Source: Erysipelotrichaceae bacterium (GTDB taxonomy: Bacteria > Bacillota_I > Bacilli_A > Erysipelotrichales > Erysipelotrichaceae). From it: DNA of 45,607 bases. The translations under genes and the position numbers were made by a program. The notes beneath the pieces are model-generated. The model was not told where the DNA came from. It did no database searches and worked only from the letters and a program-made list of their open reading frames with translations. The DNA lies in NCBI GenBank assembly GCA_024684175.1, contig JAIKXJ010000018.1, forward strand, positions 1 through 45,607, written 5' to 3'. This document shows, one piece after another, positions 33,259 through 42,563 of this stretch (its first letter is position 1; each line of letters opens with the position of its first letter).

Positions 33259-34619
33259 AACTGAAAAAGCTTTTGAATATCTTCCTCGTGCTTCTTTTAG
33301 TCTTACCGCTTTGCAGTAAGACAAGTTTTATTTATGCCGATGAGGAAGAGTACGAAGAATACGAAGAAGAGACCGAAGAAAAGACGGATTATGAAAAATG
33401 CGTCTATGACAACGACAAAGAAGCCTGCCGGGCGATCGCCAAGAATGCCCAGTCTTCTTTGAAGGAGATCGAGGAACAGATCGCCGCAGCCCAAAACGAC
33501 CAGGAAGCAGCAGTTGCATTGGCCAACGAATATGCAGTCAAAGCGCAGGCTTACCAGGGTGAGATCGATACTCTGAAGATACAGATCGATGAACTGAAAG
33601 ACCGGATCGAGGAACTCACGGTCCAGATCGCCGAGAACGAATCCAAGGTCGAAGCGCTGAATACCCGTGTCAAGAACCGGATGGTTGAGACACAGAAATC
33701 CATGCATTTCAACGGTTATCTCGAGTTCATCTTAGGCTCGAAATCCTTTACCGATATGTTGTCGAGAGTCTATGGCGTCGAAGCCATCGTCTCCAAAGAC
33801 AAGTCGGACCGTGAAACACTGCTGAGCGTCATCGAACAGCTCAGCAAAGACAAGGCAGAACTCGATGCATCCAAGAAGGAACTGGATGAGAAATACGATG
33901 AGATCGTCGCCAAGCAGGCCGAACTGATCGCCATGCAGGAATTCTATGAGGAGGAAGCTCTCAGGATCTCCGAAGAACTCGATGCGATGACCGAAGCCAG
34001 AGACAATATCTATAATACGTTCGATGACCTGCGCGAAGCCTTGAAGGCAACAGGCGTGACGGTCTCGGACGGCTTCGTCCCGGCGGTCCACAATTCCTGG
34101 ATCTCGGCAAGTGTCTGGAATTATGACAACGACTTCTTAGGCGGCGCATGGCACCTTGGCGTCGATTATGCCGCATCCAGAGGCAGAGAGATCCATGCAC
34201 CGGCCGGCGGTATCGTCATCCGTGCAGATGACGGCTGTGCCGATCCGGGCTATCTGGGATCCTCCTGCGGCGCCTGGATCTCCGGCGGCGGCAGCCAGGT
34301 CTACATGATGTGCGAAGTGGATGGCAGCATCTACGGCTTCATCTTCTTCCATCTCAATGCCGTTTACGTCGAATATGGCGATTATCTTTTGCAGGACGAT
34401 GTGATCGGTCTGGTCGGTTCTTCCGGTTCTTCGACCGGTCCGCATTGTCATATCGAGATGTATTATCTGGGCGACGGCGAACTTCTGGATTATCTGTCAA
34501 TGGGCTGGAATGCGACCTTCTCCGTCGGAAGAGGCCGTACGGCTTACAACAACCGCTGTGAAAACGGAACACCGGCACCTTGTATCCTGAATCCGGAGTA
34601 TTATCTGCCGGCGAACTGA
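33255..34619 (+). CDS. FtsEX-associated secreted M23 peptidoglycan hydrolase
   Basis: 454 residues from the ATG overlapping the ftsX stop. Signal peptide about 1-28 (LLNIFLVLLLVLPLCS). An acidic EEYEEYEEE stretch follows, then a long coiled coil (about 60-270) of the PcsB/CwlO/EnvC type. The C-terminal LytM/M23 domain (about 285-454) has HLGVDYAASRG and GPHCHIEM as Zn ligands, so it should be an active endopeptidase. Activity is probably gated by FtsEX through the coiled coil. Confidence 0.92.
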   Translation: MKLKKLLNIFLVLLLVLPLCSKTSFIYADEEEYEEYEEETEEKTDYEKCVYDNDKEACRAIAKNAQSSLKEIEEQIAAAQNDQEAAVALANEYAVKAQAYQGEIDTLKIQIDELKDRIEELTVQIAENESKVEALNTRVKNRMVETQKSMHFNGYLEFILGSKSFTDMLSRVYGVEAIVSKDKSDRETLLSVIEQLSKDKAELDASKKELDEKYDEIVAKQAELIAMQEFYEEEALRISEELDAMTEARDNIYNTFDDLREALKATGVTVSDGFVPAVHNSWISASVWNYDNDFLGGAWHLGVDYAASRGREIHAPAGGIVIRADDGCADPGYLGSSCGAWISGGGSQVYMMCEVDGSIYGFIFFHLNAVYVEYGDYLLQDDVIGLVGSSGSSTGPHCHIEMYYLGDGELLDYLSMGWNATFSVGRGRTAYNNRCENGTPAPCILNPEYYLPAN

Positions 34620-34627
34620 TCAACAAA

Positions 34628-36121
34628 ATGGAAAACGATAACGAAGAAAAAGTACTGATCGACCTCAAAAAGATGCCTCTGGCATCGGAGAGACGGGAGA
34701 TCGCCGAAAGAAGAAAGAAGAGATTCCTTCTTGTTTTGGCGTGTCTTTTCTTCTTTCTTTTGGGCTGTCTGATCACCAGGATCTTTTTCCCGGCGCAGAG
34801 CGTCATCCATAACAACGTCACCGTGAATCAAGGATCCGGTGTCGGCGAGATCGAACAGATCATGGAACGCTATTGGCTGTACGGCGACCGCTACGAAGAC
34901 CTGCATCAGGAACTTGAAGACAAGGCACAGTACGGCATGACGGCCTTTGATTTCGATCCGTATACTTCTTATATGTCTCAAGAGGAGATGGACTCATTCT
35001 CCGATTCGATCAACCGTTCCTATGTCGGCATCGGTGTCGAATACTCTTATGTCAACGATGCGGCTTTGATCATGCGGGTCTTCAAGTCCTCTCCTGCCGA
35101 AGCGGCCGGACTCAAAGCCGGTGATGTCATTGTTTCCGTTGAGGGGACTTCCGTTGCCGGACTCAGCAGCGATCAGATCAAAGAACTGGTCCTGGGCGAA
35201 GAAGGTACTATCGTCACCTTGGGCATCGAGACCGACGGCGTCGTCAGAGATGTCCAAGTTACCCGCGGCGTCGTCAATTCCACGGTCTTCGCTTACACGC
35301 AAGATGACTTCATCATCATGGAGCTTGACAGCTTCGGTGAAACGACGGCGGAAGAAGCTGCAAGGTACCTTGACGAATTCTCCGATTATGAAAAGATCAT
35401 CATCGACCTGCGCTCCGATTCCGGCGGCTATCAGACGGCAGTCCGGGATATCTCCGGTCTTTTCATCGGACCCAATGAAGTCTATCTGCGCCAGAAAGGC
35501 ATCGACGGTGTCGAGACTGCGGATGCCACACCTTCTTCCAGCAAGAAATATGACAACCTGAAAAAGATCGTCGTCCTCACTTCCGAAGACACGGCTTCCG
35601 CTGCGGAAGTCTTGGCCATCGTTTTAAGAGAACGGTGCGATGCGATCTTAGTCGGAGATACGACCTATGGAAAAGGCGTCATCCAGACCAATCGTATCCT
35701 GCGAAACGGCGGCGTGCTGAAACTGACGACCTACTACTGGTATTCACCGGACGGGGTGTCGATCGATCAGGTCGGCATCGTACCGGATGAAGAAGTCCGG
35801 ATGCCCGACATCTATTATGAATACTATTTCGATATGGAAGACGATGAGACTTATGCCTATGATTCCGTATCGGATGCCACAGCGGTCAGCCAGAAGGCTC
35901 TCGCTTATCTGGGCTATGATGTATCCCGATCCGATGGCTATTTCGACGAACAGACGCTGAATGCGATCGATGCCTATAAAGCCGATCACGGGCTTGCCGG
36001 TCAGGGGATCCTTGATCAGGAGACCTATATCAGCATCATTTCTGAGACCAGAAGGCAGCTTGCCGATCCCGAAAAAGATCCGCAGCTCCTTCGGGCGATC
36101 GAGATCATGAAAGAAGATTAA
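34628..36121 (+). CDS. S41 carboxy-terminal processing protease with PDZ and peptidoglycan-binding domains
   Basis: 497 residues from ATG 34628, 8 nt after the previous stop; no strong SD, so coupling is likely. Cytoplasmic ~30 residues, one membrane anchor (FLLVLACLFFFLLGCL), PDZ (about 130-210, VGIGVEYSYVND), and S41 core with TSEDTASAAEVLA (catalytic Ser) and GDTTYGKGVIQ (catalytic Lys). A PG_binding_1-like domain lies at about 415-470 (ALAYLGYDVSRSDGYFDEQT). CtpA/CtpB relative; it may process the adjacent hydrolase, by inference. Confidence 0.93.
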   Translation: MENDNEEKVLIDLKKMPLASERREIAERRKKRFLLVLACLFFFLLGCLITRIFFPAQSVIHNNVTVNQGSGVGEIEQIMERYWLYGDRYEDLHQELEDKAQYGMTAFDFDPYTSYMSQEEMDSFSDSINRSYVGIGVEYSYVNDAALIMRVFKSSPAEAAGLKAGDVIVSVEGTSVAGLSSDQIKELVLGEEGTIVTLGIETDGVVRDVQVTRGVVNSTVFAYTQDDFIIMELDSFGETTAEEAARYLDEFSDYEKIIIDLRSDSGGYQTAVRDISGLFIGPNEVYLRQKGIDGVETADATPSSSKKYDNLKKIVVLTSEDTASAAEVLAIVLRERCDAILVGDTTYGKGVIQTNRILRNGGVLKLTTYYWYSPDGVSIDQVGIVPDEEVRMPDIYYEYYFDMEDDETYAYDSVSDATAVSQKALAYLGYDVSRSDGYFDEQTLNAIDAYKADHGLAGQGILDQETYISIISETRRQLADPEKDPQLLRAIEIMKED

Positions 36122-36147
36122 CGGTATGTTCATACCGTTTTCTTTTT
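36120..36147 (+). terminator. Terminator after the ftsEX operon
   Basis: Stem AACGGTATG/CATACCGTT, loop TT, followed by TTCTTTTT. Confidence 0.88.
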
Positions 36148-36180
36148 GGCTTGGCAACAGACTCTTATCCATATACGTGT

Positions 36181-36193
36181 TATGATATTGAAT
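36181..36193 (+). promoter_or_regulatory. Extended -10 (TGT-TATGAT) 7 nt before the Cys/His membrane protein
   Basis: TATGAT at 36181-36186, with TG two bases upstream, precedes ATG 36194 by 7 nt. There is no SD. No -35 with good spacing. Confidence 0.45.
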
Positions 36194-36496
36194 ATGATGA
36201 AAAGACCGCAGGGAAAAGATCTGATCAAGATGGTCTGTATCGCAATGATCGTTTTCGTATCGCTTCTTTCTTATGCTTATGCAGCCAAACATGTCGATCA
36301 TGAGTGCGAGGAAGGACATTGCATGATCTGTTCGTCGATCGGTTTTGCGCTGTCGGGAACCGAAAAACGGGCAGTCTTGTCGTTCGTCGTTCACGCGGCC
36401 GTCTGTTCTTTGTTTCTGATTCGGATCTTTTCTTCATCGGGAACGCCTGTTGTGATCCGAAGGCGGACTCTTTTATATATAAGGATGAACGAATGA
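36194..36496 (+). CDS. Small Cys/His-rich membrane protein at a zinc-uptake locus
   Basis: 100 residues from ATG 36194 (36197 possible). Two hydrophobic segments, about 13-29 (VCIAMIVFVSLLSYAYA) and about 58-78, flank an external loop with HVDHECEEGHCMICSS. That loop offers three Cys and three His in 14 residues, a likely metal site. The second half ends in a basic RRRTLLYIRMNE. Similar small proteins with H/C loops occur beside Firmicute zinc ABC genes, but I know no characterised function. Metal sensing or hand-off is inferred from position. Confidence 0.72.
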   Translation: MMKRPQGKDLIKMVCIAMIVFVSLLSYAYAAKHVDHECEEGHCMICSSIGFALSGTEKRAVLSFVVHAAVCSLFLIRIFSSSGTPVVIRRRTLLYIRMNE

Positions 36497-36547
36497 GCAC
36501 TTTCTGTATCTTTTTTGAATGATAACAAAAAGAAACAGGAGGTATGA

Positions 36548-37510
36548 ATGAATAGAATAATAAAGATCATGATGGTCTTGTTGATCCTGCTGACGGCTGC
36601 AGGCTGTGCTGCCGAGGGAAAACAAGAGGAAGATAATAATGCACAAAAGCTGAAGATCGCGGTGACGGTCTTCCCGCTTTATGACTGGTGCAGAGAGCTG
36701 ATCGCCGGAAATGAGAACGTCACGCTGACGCAGATCGTATCGCGAAGCAGCGACCTGCACAGCTACCAGCCAACCGCAAAAGATATCAAGGAGATCGCGG
36801 AATGTGACATCTTCATCTATGTCGGCGGAGAATCGGATGAATGGGTGGAAGATGTCCTGGAGCAGAATGACGGGGAAGACCGGCTGGCGATCTGCCTGAT
36901 GGATGAGCTTGGAAGCAGGGTATTGCAGGAAGAAGAAAAAGAAGGCATGGAAGAAGAACATGAAGAAAGCCATGAGGAAGAAGCCGAGAACGACGAACAT
37001 GTCTGGCTGTCTTTGAAAAATGCCCGGCTATCCTGTGAGAAGATCGCCGAAGCGTTGAGCGGCAAAGACGAAAAGAATGCATCCTTGTACGCGGAGAACC
37101 TTTCCGCTTATCTGAAAAAGCTTGAGGAACTCGATGAAGCGTATCGGGAAACCGTCGCATCTTCGGATGAAAAGGTCCTGTTGTTTGCGGACCGGTTCCC
37201 GTTCCTTTATCTGTGCAAGGATTACGGTCTGGATTATTATGCGGCTTTCAAAGGCTGTTCGGCGGAAACGGAAGCTTCGTTCGAAACGATCCGTTTCCTG
37301 GCGGAAAAAGCAGATGAATGCAAACTGGGAGTCATCCTTTGTCTGGAAGACGGTAACGTGAAGATCGCACAGACCGTCAAAGAAAACATGGAAAACAAGG
37401 ATGCCGTTATAATGAAGATGAATTCCATACAATCGGGCATGTCGGAACAAGACACGTATCTTGCGTTTATGGAAGCGAATCTGGAGACTATGAAACAAGC
37501 TCTGAAATAG
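36548..37510 (+). CDS. znuA: Zinc/manganese ABC transporter substrate-binding lipoprotein
   Basis: 320 residues. Lipobox TAAGC with Cys20. Cluster A-I metal-binding fold: SSDLHSYQPTAKD (His ligand), NDEHVWLSLKNA (His ligand), then LFADRFPFLYLCKDYGLDYY and CLEDGNVKIA. The loop before the second His (about 120-140), His-rich in many ZnuA/AdcA proteins, is Glu-rich here with only a few His. SD GGAGG. It heads znuA-znuC-znuB. Zn is the more likely metal given the loop and motif type. Confidence 0.93.
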   Translation: MNRIIKIMMVLLILLTAAGCAAEGKQEEDNNAQKLKIAVTVFPLYDWCRELIAGNENVTLTQIVSRSSDLHSYQPTAKDIKEIAECDIFIYVGGESDEWVEDVLEQNDGEDRLAICLMDELGSRVLQEEEKEGMEEEHEESHEEEAENDEHVWLSLKNARLSCEKIAEALSGKDEKNASLYAENLSAYLKKLEELDEAYRETVASSDEKVLLFADRFPFLYLCKDYGLDYYAAFKGCSAETEASFETIRFLAEKADECKLGVILCLEDGNVKIAQTVKENMENKDAVIMKMNSIQSGMSEQDTYLAFMEANLETMKQALK

Positions 37511-37518
37511 GAGAAAGA

Positions 37519-38208
37519 ATGATATCCATAGAAGTGAAAGACCTGAGTCTGGGTTATGAGAAACAGGTCGTCGTCAAAGATCTGAATTTCACTGTGCATG
37601 AAAAGGATTATCTGTGCATCATCGGTGAGAACGGTTCGGGCAAGACGACCTTATTGAAGACCTTATTATCGCTGAACGAGCCGTTACAGGGTTCGATCGT
37701 TTTTTCCGACGGTCTGAAACGCAACGAGATCGGTTATCTTCCGCAGCAAAGCAACGTACAGAGAGACTTCCCGGCGACCGTGGAAGAGATCGTCATGTCG
37801 GGTTTTGCAGGGAAGAACAGCAAAAGGTTCTTTCACGATGAGAGCCAGAAAAGAAAAGCAAAAGAGAACATGGAGAAGATGAAGGTCGCTGGCCTTTCCT
37901 CTTCTTCGTTCTCTCATCTATCCGGCGGTCAGCAGCAAAGGGTCCTGCTGGCAAGGGCTCTGTGTGCGACGGAAAAGGTCCTGTTGCTGGATGAACCGGT
38001 AGCCGGGCTCGATCAGCAGTCGAGCACTGCGATGTATGAACTGATCCGGGATCTCAATAAGGAAGGCATGACGATCATCATGATCACCCACGATATCGAA
38101 GATGTACTGAACGATGCCACCCATGTCCTGCAGATCGGTCACACGAACCGTTTTTCGGACATCGGAACGTTCCGGTCGAACAGAAAGGGGGAAGATCATG
38201 TTGAGTGA
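37519..38208 (+). CDS. znuC: Metal ABC transporter ATPase
   Basis: 229 residues. Walker A GENGSGKTTL, Q-loop LPQQSNVQRDFPATVEEIV (the metal-type family pattern), signature LSGGQQQRVLLARAL, Walker B LLLDEPVAGLD, and the switch His in ITHDIED. SD TAGGAGAAA. It follows znuA by 8 nt and overlaps znuB by 11 nt. Confidence 0.96.
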   Translation: MISIEVKDLSLGYEKQVVVKDLNFTVHEKDYLCIIGENGSGKTTLLKTLLSLNEPLQGSIVFSDGLKRNEIGYLPQQSNVQRDFPATVEEIVMSGFAGKNSKRFFHDESQKRKAKENMEKMKVAGLSSSSFSHLSGGQQQRVLLARALCATEKVLLLDEPVAGLDQQSSTAMYELIRDLNKEGMTIIMITHDIEDVLNDATHVLQIGHTNRFSDIGTFRSNRKGEDHVE

Positions 38209-39028
38209 GCTTTTTCTGTATCTGAGTTTTCCGTTCGTCCGTTATGCGCTGATCGTTTCCGTTTTGATCGCGCTTTGTTCCTCATTGCTGGGCGTGATCC
38301 TTGTATTGAGAAGGTTCTCCCATCTCGGTGACGGTCTTTCCCATGTCGCCTTCGGTGCCATGGCCGCTGCTTCAGTCGTCGGTCTGAAAAACGACATGGC
38401 GATCGTACTTCCCGTCACTGTCGCAACGGCCGTCTTCCTTCTGAAGAACGGGAAGCGGGGCATGATCAAGGGCGATGCGGCGATCGCGATGCTTTCGACT
38501 GCCGCGTTGGCGTTCGGTTATCTGATGATGAATTTATTCCCGACATCGGGCAACATCTCGGGAGACGTCTGTACGACGCTGTTTGGTTCCACGTCGATCC
38601 TGACATTGAAGAGAAGCGACGTGATCTTGTGCAGCGTGCTCTCGTTTGCCGTGCTGCTGATCTACATTTTGTTTTATGAGAAGATCTTCGCGATCACCTT
38701 CGATGAAGATTTCGCCAAAGCGACCGGTGTAGACACGGCGCGCTATAATCTGCTGATCGCCATTGTGATCGCCGTAGTCGTGGTGCTGGCGATGAATCTT
38801 GTCGGCAGTCTTCTGATCTCGGCCTTACTGGTATTCCCGGTCTTGTCGGCGATGCGTCTGTTCGCCAGTTTCCGGAACGTCTCTGTTTTTGCAGCACTGA
38901 TCTCGGTGATCTGTGCGGTGACGGGCATCCTGATCTCGATCCTGGCCTCGACACCGGTCGGTTCGACGATCGTTGCCTGCGACTTCATCATCTTTCTTCT
39001 GTGCACGTTATTCGGGAGGAACAAATGA
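38198..39028 (+). CDS. znuB: Metal ABC transporter permease
   Basis: 276 residues from ATG 38198 inside the znuC end, behind AAGGGGGAAG; a longer in-frame start overlaps znuC by 95 nt and is rejected. Family ABC-3 permease with about eight membrane segments: GVILVLRRFSHLGDGLSHVAFGA, then ATGVDTARYNLL and MNLVGSLLISALLVFPVLSA. Its stop overlaps the first lipoprotein gene (ATGA). Confidence 0.95.
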   Translation: MLSELFLYLSFPFVRYALIVSVLIALCSSLLGVILVLRRFSHLGDGLSHVAFGAMAAASVVGLKNDMAIVLPVTVATAVFLLKNGKRGMIKGDAAIAMLSTAALAFGYLMMNLFPTSGNISGDVCTTLFGSTSILTLKRSDVILCSVLSFAVLLIYILFYEKIFAITFDEDFAKATGVDTARYNLLIAIVIAVVVVLAMNLVGSLLISALLVFPVLSAMRLFASFRNVSVFAALISVICAVTGILISILASTPVGSTIVACDFIIFLLCTLFGRNK

Positions 39029-39471
39029 AAAAACTATTTTTGATCTTCTTGCTGATCTCGCTGTGCGGATGTTCCGTCAAGGAAAAGGAAGAAGCTCCGC
39101 TTACGGAAAAGGAAGAAGAAGTCAAAGAAACGGAAAGCACGGACATCGATCTGAGTTTCGGTTCGCAGACGATCACCTATGCGACGATCTCCAATATCCT
39201 GGAAGATCCTAAGGAGTATATGGGACAGAGGGTCAAGATGTTGGGGACCTTTAGGCAGTTTTATTCCGAAACGTATGATACGTATTATTATGTCTGTATG
39301 GTGACCGATGCGACGGCCTGCTGCTCACAGGGGATGGAATTCAAACTGAAAGACGATTCTTCTTACCCGCTCGACGGCCAGCAGATCATTTTGCAGGGGA
39401 CCGTCGATGTCTATCAGGAAGGCGACTACTGGTATGCGTTTTTAAAGGACGCGGATTATAAGATATATTAA
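39025..39471 (+). CDS. Lipoprotein of the zinc operon, CC-QG-EF type (first copy)
   Basis: 148 residues from the ATG overlapping the znuB stop. Lipobox LCGC, then an acidic linker (EKEEEVKETEST). The globular part (about 50-148) has DLSFGSQTITYATISNILED, then YMGQRVKMLGTF, a Tyr-rich strand and TDATACCSQGMEFKL, and ends like a small beta-barrel. It is homologous to the next gene. Vicinal Cys followed by QG.EF recur in both. An OB-like fold with a metal or redox role is a guess; no function is established by the sequence. Confidence 0.8.
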   Translation: MKKLFLIFLLISLCGCSVKEKEEAPLTEKEEEVKETESTDIDLSFGSQTITYATISNILEDPKEYMGQRVKMLGTFRQFYSETYDTYYYVCMVTDATACCSQGMEFKLKDDSSYPLDGQQIILQGTVDVYQEGDYWYAFLKDADYKIY

Positions 39472-39476
39472 ACAGG

Positions 39477-39884
39477 ATGAAGAAACGGTTCATGGTCATC
39501 GCATTGCTGCTGTTATGCGGCTGCGCATCGAAGAGTCCGGACAAGGAGGTCCTTGATCTGAGTCTTTTGAATGACACCATGGCCTACTCGCAGCTGATCA
39601 ATATCATCAAGGATCCCGAAACATATCTCGGGACACCGGTCGTCATCAGAGGCATCTATACGGCGCCGTTCAACGGCTTCAGCCATCAATACAACTACAC
39701 GGTGACCATACAGGACAATACCCAATGCTGTGCACAGGGGATCGAATTCCTTTTGAAAAAAGAGAACGACCTTGAAAAGCTCCCGGAAGAAGGAGAGACC
39801 GTCAAGATCGAAGGTATCCTGAAACTGTTTGAAGAGGGGAAGCATTCCTACTGCATCATTTCCGATGCACAGATCATCGAGTGA
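39477..39884 (+). CDS. Lipoprotein of the zinc operon, CC-QG-EF type (second copy)
   Basis: 135 residues. Lipobox LCGC at about 13-16. Shared blocks with the preceding protein: DLSLLNDTMAYSQLINIIKD, YLGTPVVIRGIY, a Tyr-rich strand and DNTQCCAQGIEFLL, then a similar ending (VKIEGILKLFEEGKHSYCII). It follows after 5 nt, so the two form a tandem duplication. SD is weak (CAGG next to the ATG), so coupling is likely. It is the last gene of the zinc operon before the T-box. Confidence 0.8.
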   Translation: MKKRFMVIALLLLCGCASKSPDKEVLDLSLLNDTMAYSQLINIIKDPETYLGTPVVIRGIYTAPFNGFSHQYNYTVTIQDNTQCCAQGIEFLLKKENDLEKLPEEGETVKIEGILKLFEEGKHSYCIISDAQIIE

Positions 39885-39924
39885 TCGGGATATTGAAAAT
39901 GAGCGTTTAAAATATTAAGATTAA

Positions 39925-40113
39925 GAAGTAATCTTCAGAAACAGTAGTCCTGACCTGATGCACAGAGAGCCGGTGGGCGGTGGAAACCGGCGGGAAGGTG
40001 AGGATGAACTCGTCTGATATGGTGATTAATCGCAGTTCGGCGTTAACGACGAAGAGTTAGAAATTAAGGTGGTACCGCGCAATTGCGCCCTTTGTTATCA
40101 CCTTTTTATTTTT
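39925..40113 (+). promoter_or_regulatory. T-box riboswitch (leucine) upstream of leuS
   Basis: The leader contains an AGAGAGC-type Stem I start (39964-39970), a GAACTC specifier segment with CTC at 40009-40011, and the T-box AAGGTGGTACCGCG at 40066-40079. A competing terminator pairs AAGGTG (40066-40071) with CACCTT (40099-40104) and ends in T-runs. The inner GCGCAATTGCGC is a short stem. CTC matches tRNA-Leu(GAG), encoded at 14587-14671. Uncharged tRNA-Leu would favour the antiterminator and leuS expression. Confidence 0.93.
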
Positions 40114-40124
40114 TGGAGGACAAG

Positions 40125-42521
40125 ATGAGCGTATTTGATTTTAAAACGATCGAAAAGAAATGGCAGAAGTTCTGGGAAGACAACGAAACATTCAAGACCG
40201 ATGTGAATGATTTTTCCAAGCCGAAATTCTATGCATTGGATATGTTCCCGTATCCGTCAGGTGTCGGTCTTCATGCCGGACATCCGGAAGGGTATACGGC
40301 GACCGATGTCGTCAGCCGCTACAAGAGGATGAAAGGCTTCAATGTCTTACATCCGATGGGCTTTGATTCTTTCGGCTTGCCGGCAGAGCAGTATGCGATA
40401 CAGACCGGCAATCATCCGGCCGGATTCACGAAGAAGAACATCGATCACTTTACCGAACAGCTCAAGGGTCTTGGTTTCTCCTATGACTGGTCGAAGGTCG
40501 TTTCGACATCCGATCCGGACTACTACAAGTGGACGCAATGGATCTTCAAACAGCTGTTCTTGGACGGCTATGCGAGATGCGTCGAGATGCCGGTCAACTG
40601 GTGTGAAGAGCTCGGCTGCGTCCTGGCGAACGATGAAGTCATCGACGGCAAGTCGGAACGCGGCGGCTATCCGGTCATCCGCAAGAACATGAAGCAGTGG
40701 ATCATCGATATCCCGGCTTATGCCGAGAGACTTTTGGATAATCTGGAGACGATCGACTGGCCGGAATCGACGAAAGAGATACAGCGCAACTGGATCGGCA
40801 AATCGATCGGTGCAGAAGTCGACTTCAGGATCGACGGAAGCAAGGAGAGCTTCACCGTTTTCACGACCCGCTGCGATACTTTGTTCGGTGCGACATACTG
40901 CGTTTTATCGCCGGAGCATCCTCTGGTCGATAAGATCGTCAGCGATGACAAGAAAGCGGAAGTGGAGGCTTACAAGAGAGAATGTGCTTCCAAGTCCGAA
41001 ATGGAAAGGACCGAACTGAATAAGGACAAGACCGGTGTGTTCATCGGTGCTTATGCGGTCAATCCGGTCAATGACAAGAAGATCCCGATCTGGATTTCCG
41101 ACTATGTCCTGATGACTTACGGTACCGGTGCCATCATGGCGGTCCCGGCTCACGATGAGCGTGACTATGAATTTGCCAAAAAGTTCGGTATCGAAATCAT
41201 CCCGGTCTTAGAAGGCGGAGACATCACTAAGGAAGCCTGGACGAAAGACGGCATCCATATCAACTCCGGCTTCATGAACGGTCTGAACAAGGAAGATGCG
41301 ATCAATGCGATGCTTGCCTGGCTCGAAGAAAAGGGCATCGGCAAGAAGAAAGTCAACTATAAACTCAGAGAATGGATCTTTGCCAGACAGCGTTACTGGG
41401 GCGAACCGATCCCGGTCATCCACTATGAAGACGGTACGGTCGGTGTCCTTGATGATGAAGACCTGCCTTTGATCCTGCCGGAGCTCGACGACTACGGTCC
41501 GAGCAAGACCGGTGCGCCGCTGGATAAGGCGACGGATTGGGTCAATGTGGACTATCACGGAAAGAAGGGCAAGAGAGAAACATCGACGATGCCGGGTTCT
41601 GCCGGTTCTTCCTGGTATTTCCTGCGCTATATCGATCCGCACAACGACAAGGAATTCGCGGATAAGAAACTGCTTGAACACTGGATGCCGGTCGATCTTT
41701 ATATCGGCGGTCCGGAACATGCGGTCGGACATCTGTTGTATTCCAGGATGTGGAACAATTATCTCTACGATAAAGGTCTGGTCCCATGTGCGGAACCGTT
41801 CCAGAAGCTGGTCCATCAGGGTTACATCCTTGGTTCCAACGGTATCAAGATGGGCAAGCGTTTCCCGGAATATGTCGTCAATCCGAGCGACATCGTCGAA
41901 CGCTACGGCGCCGATACACTGCGTCTCTATGAGATGTTCATGGGTCCGCTCGAAGCGGATAAGCCATGGTCGACGCAAGGCATCGAAGGTGCCCACAGGT
42001 GGCTGGAAAGAGTCTACCGTCTGATGGCCGATCCGGAAAAGGTCGTAAAAGAAAACGACGGCAAGCTCGACTATTCCTACAACTTCACTGTGAAGAAAGT
42101 TTCCGAAGACATCGAGAACCTGCGTCTGAATACTGCGATCTCCCAGATGATGATCTTCATCAACGACTGTTACAAGGAAGGCAAGGTCTTCAAGGACTAT
42201 GCCGTCGACTTTATTCAGATGCTGTCGGTCTTTGCGCCGCACTTAGGATCCGAAATGTATCAGATGCTGACGGGGAAGGACGATCTGGCTTACCGTCCTT
42301 GGCCGGCATACGATGAAAACAAGCTGGTGGTCGAAGAAAAAGAGATCGCCGTGCAGGTCAACGGCAAGCTCAGAGCGAAGTTCTCGATCTCTGCCGATGC
42401 GGACGACGAGGAAGTTTATCAGACGGCGCTTCAACAGGAGAATGTCATAAAATACGTGGAGGGCAATGAGATCAAGAAACACTTTGTCATCCGCGGCAGA
42501 GTCGTCAATATCGTCATTTAA
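40125..42521 (+). CDS. leuS: Leucyl-tRNA synthetase
   Basis: 798 residues from the ATG behind GGAGGACAAG; an in-frame upstream start would lie in the T-box terminator and is rejected. HIGH motif as HAGH in [14 protein letters not shown]. The editing domain is inserted (about 220-390, [11 protein letters not shown] and [15 protein letters not shown]). Then [16 protein letters not shown] as KMGKR in [14 protein letters not shown], and an anticodon-binding C-terminus. Normal bacterial length. A terminator follows at once. Confidence 0.98.
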   Translation: MSVFDFKTIEKKWQKFWEDNETFKTDVNDFSKPKFYALDMFPYPSGVGLHAGHPEGYTATDVVSRYKRMKGFNVLHPMGFDSFGLPAEQYAIQTGNHPAGFTKKNIDHFTEQLKGLGFSYDWSKVVSTSDPDYYKWTQWIFKQLFLDGYARCVEMPVNWCEELGCVLANDEVIDGKSERGGYPVIRKNMKQWIIDIPAYAERLLDNLETIDWPESTKEIQRNWIGKSIGAEVDFRIDGSKESFTVFTTRCDTLFGATYCVLSPEHPLVDKIVSDDKKAEVEAYKRECASKSEMERTELNKDKTGVFIGAYAVNPVNDKKIPIWISDYVLMTYGTGAIMAVPAHDERDYEFAKKFGIEIIPVLEGGDITKEAWTKDGIHINSGFMNGLNKEDAINAMLAWLEEKGIGKKKVNYKLREWIFARQRYWGEPIPVIHYEDGTVGVLDDEDLPLILPELDDYGPSKTGAPLDKATDWVNVDYHGKKGKRETSTMPGSAGSSWYFLRYIDPHNDKEFADKKLLEHWMPVDLYIGGPEHAVGHLLYSRMWNNYLYDKGLVPCAEPFQKLVHQGYILGSNGIKMGKRFPEYVVNPSDIVERYGADTLRLYEMFMGPLEADKPWSTQGIEGAHRWLERVYRLMADPEKVVKENDGKLDYSYNFTVKKVSEDIENLRLNTAISQMMIFINDCYKEGKVFKDYAVDFIQMLSVFAPHLGSEMYQMLTGKDDLAYRPWPAYDENKLVVEEKEIAVQVNGKLRAKFSISADADDEEVYQTALQQENVIKYVEGNEIKKHFVIRGRVVNIVI

Positions 42522-42546
42522 AAGAATGGTCCATACCATTCTTTTT
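42521..42546 (+). terminator. Terminator after leuS
   Basis: Stem AAAGAATGGT/ACCATTCTTT, loop CCAT, ending in a T-run. It overlaps the stop codon. Confidence 0.85.
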
Positions 42547-42563
42547 CAAGGAAAGGAGTTTTT

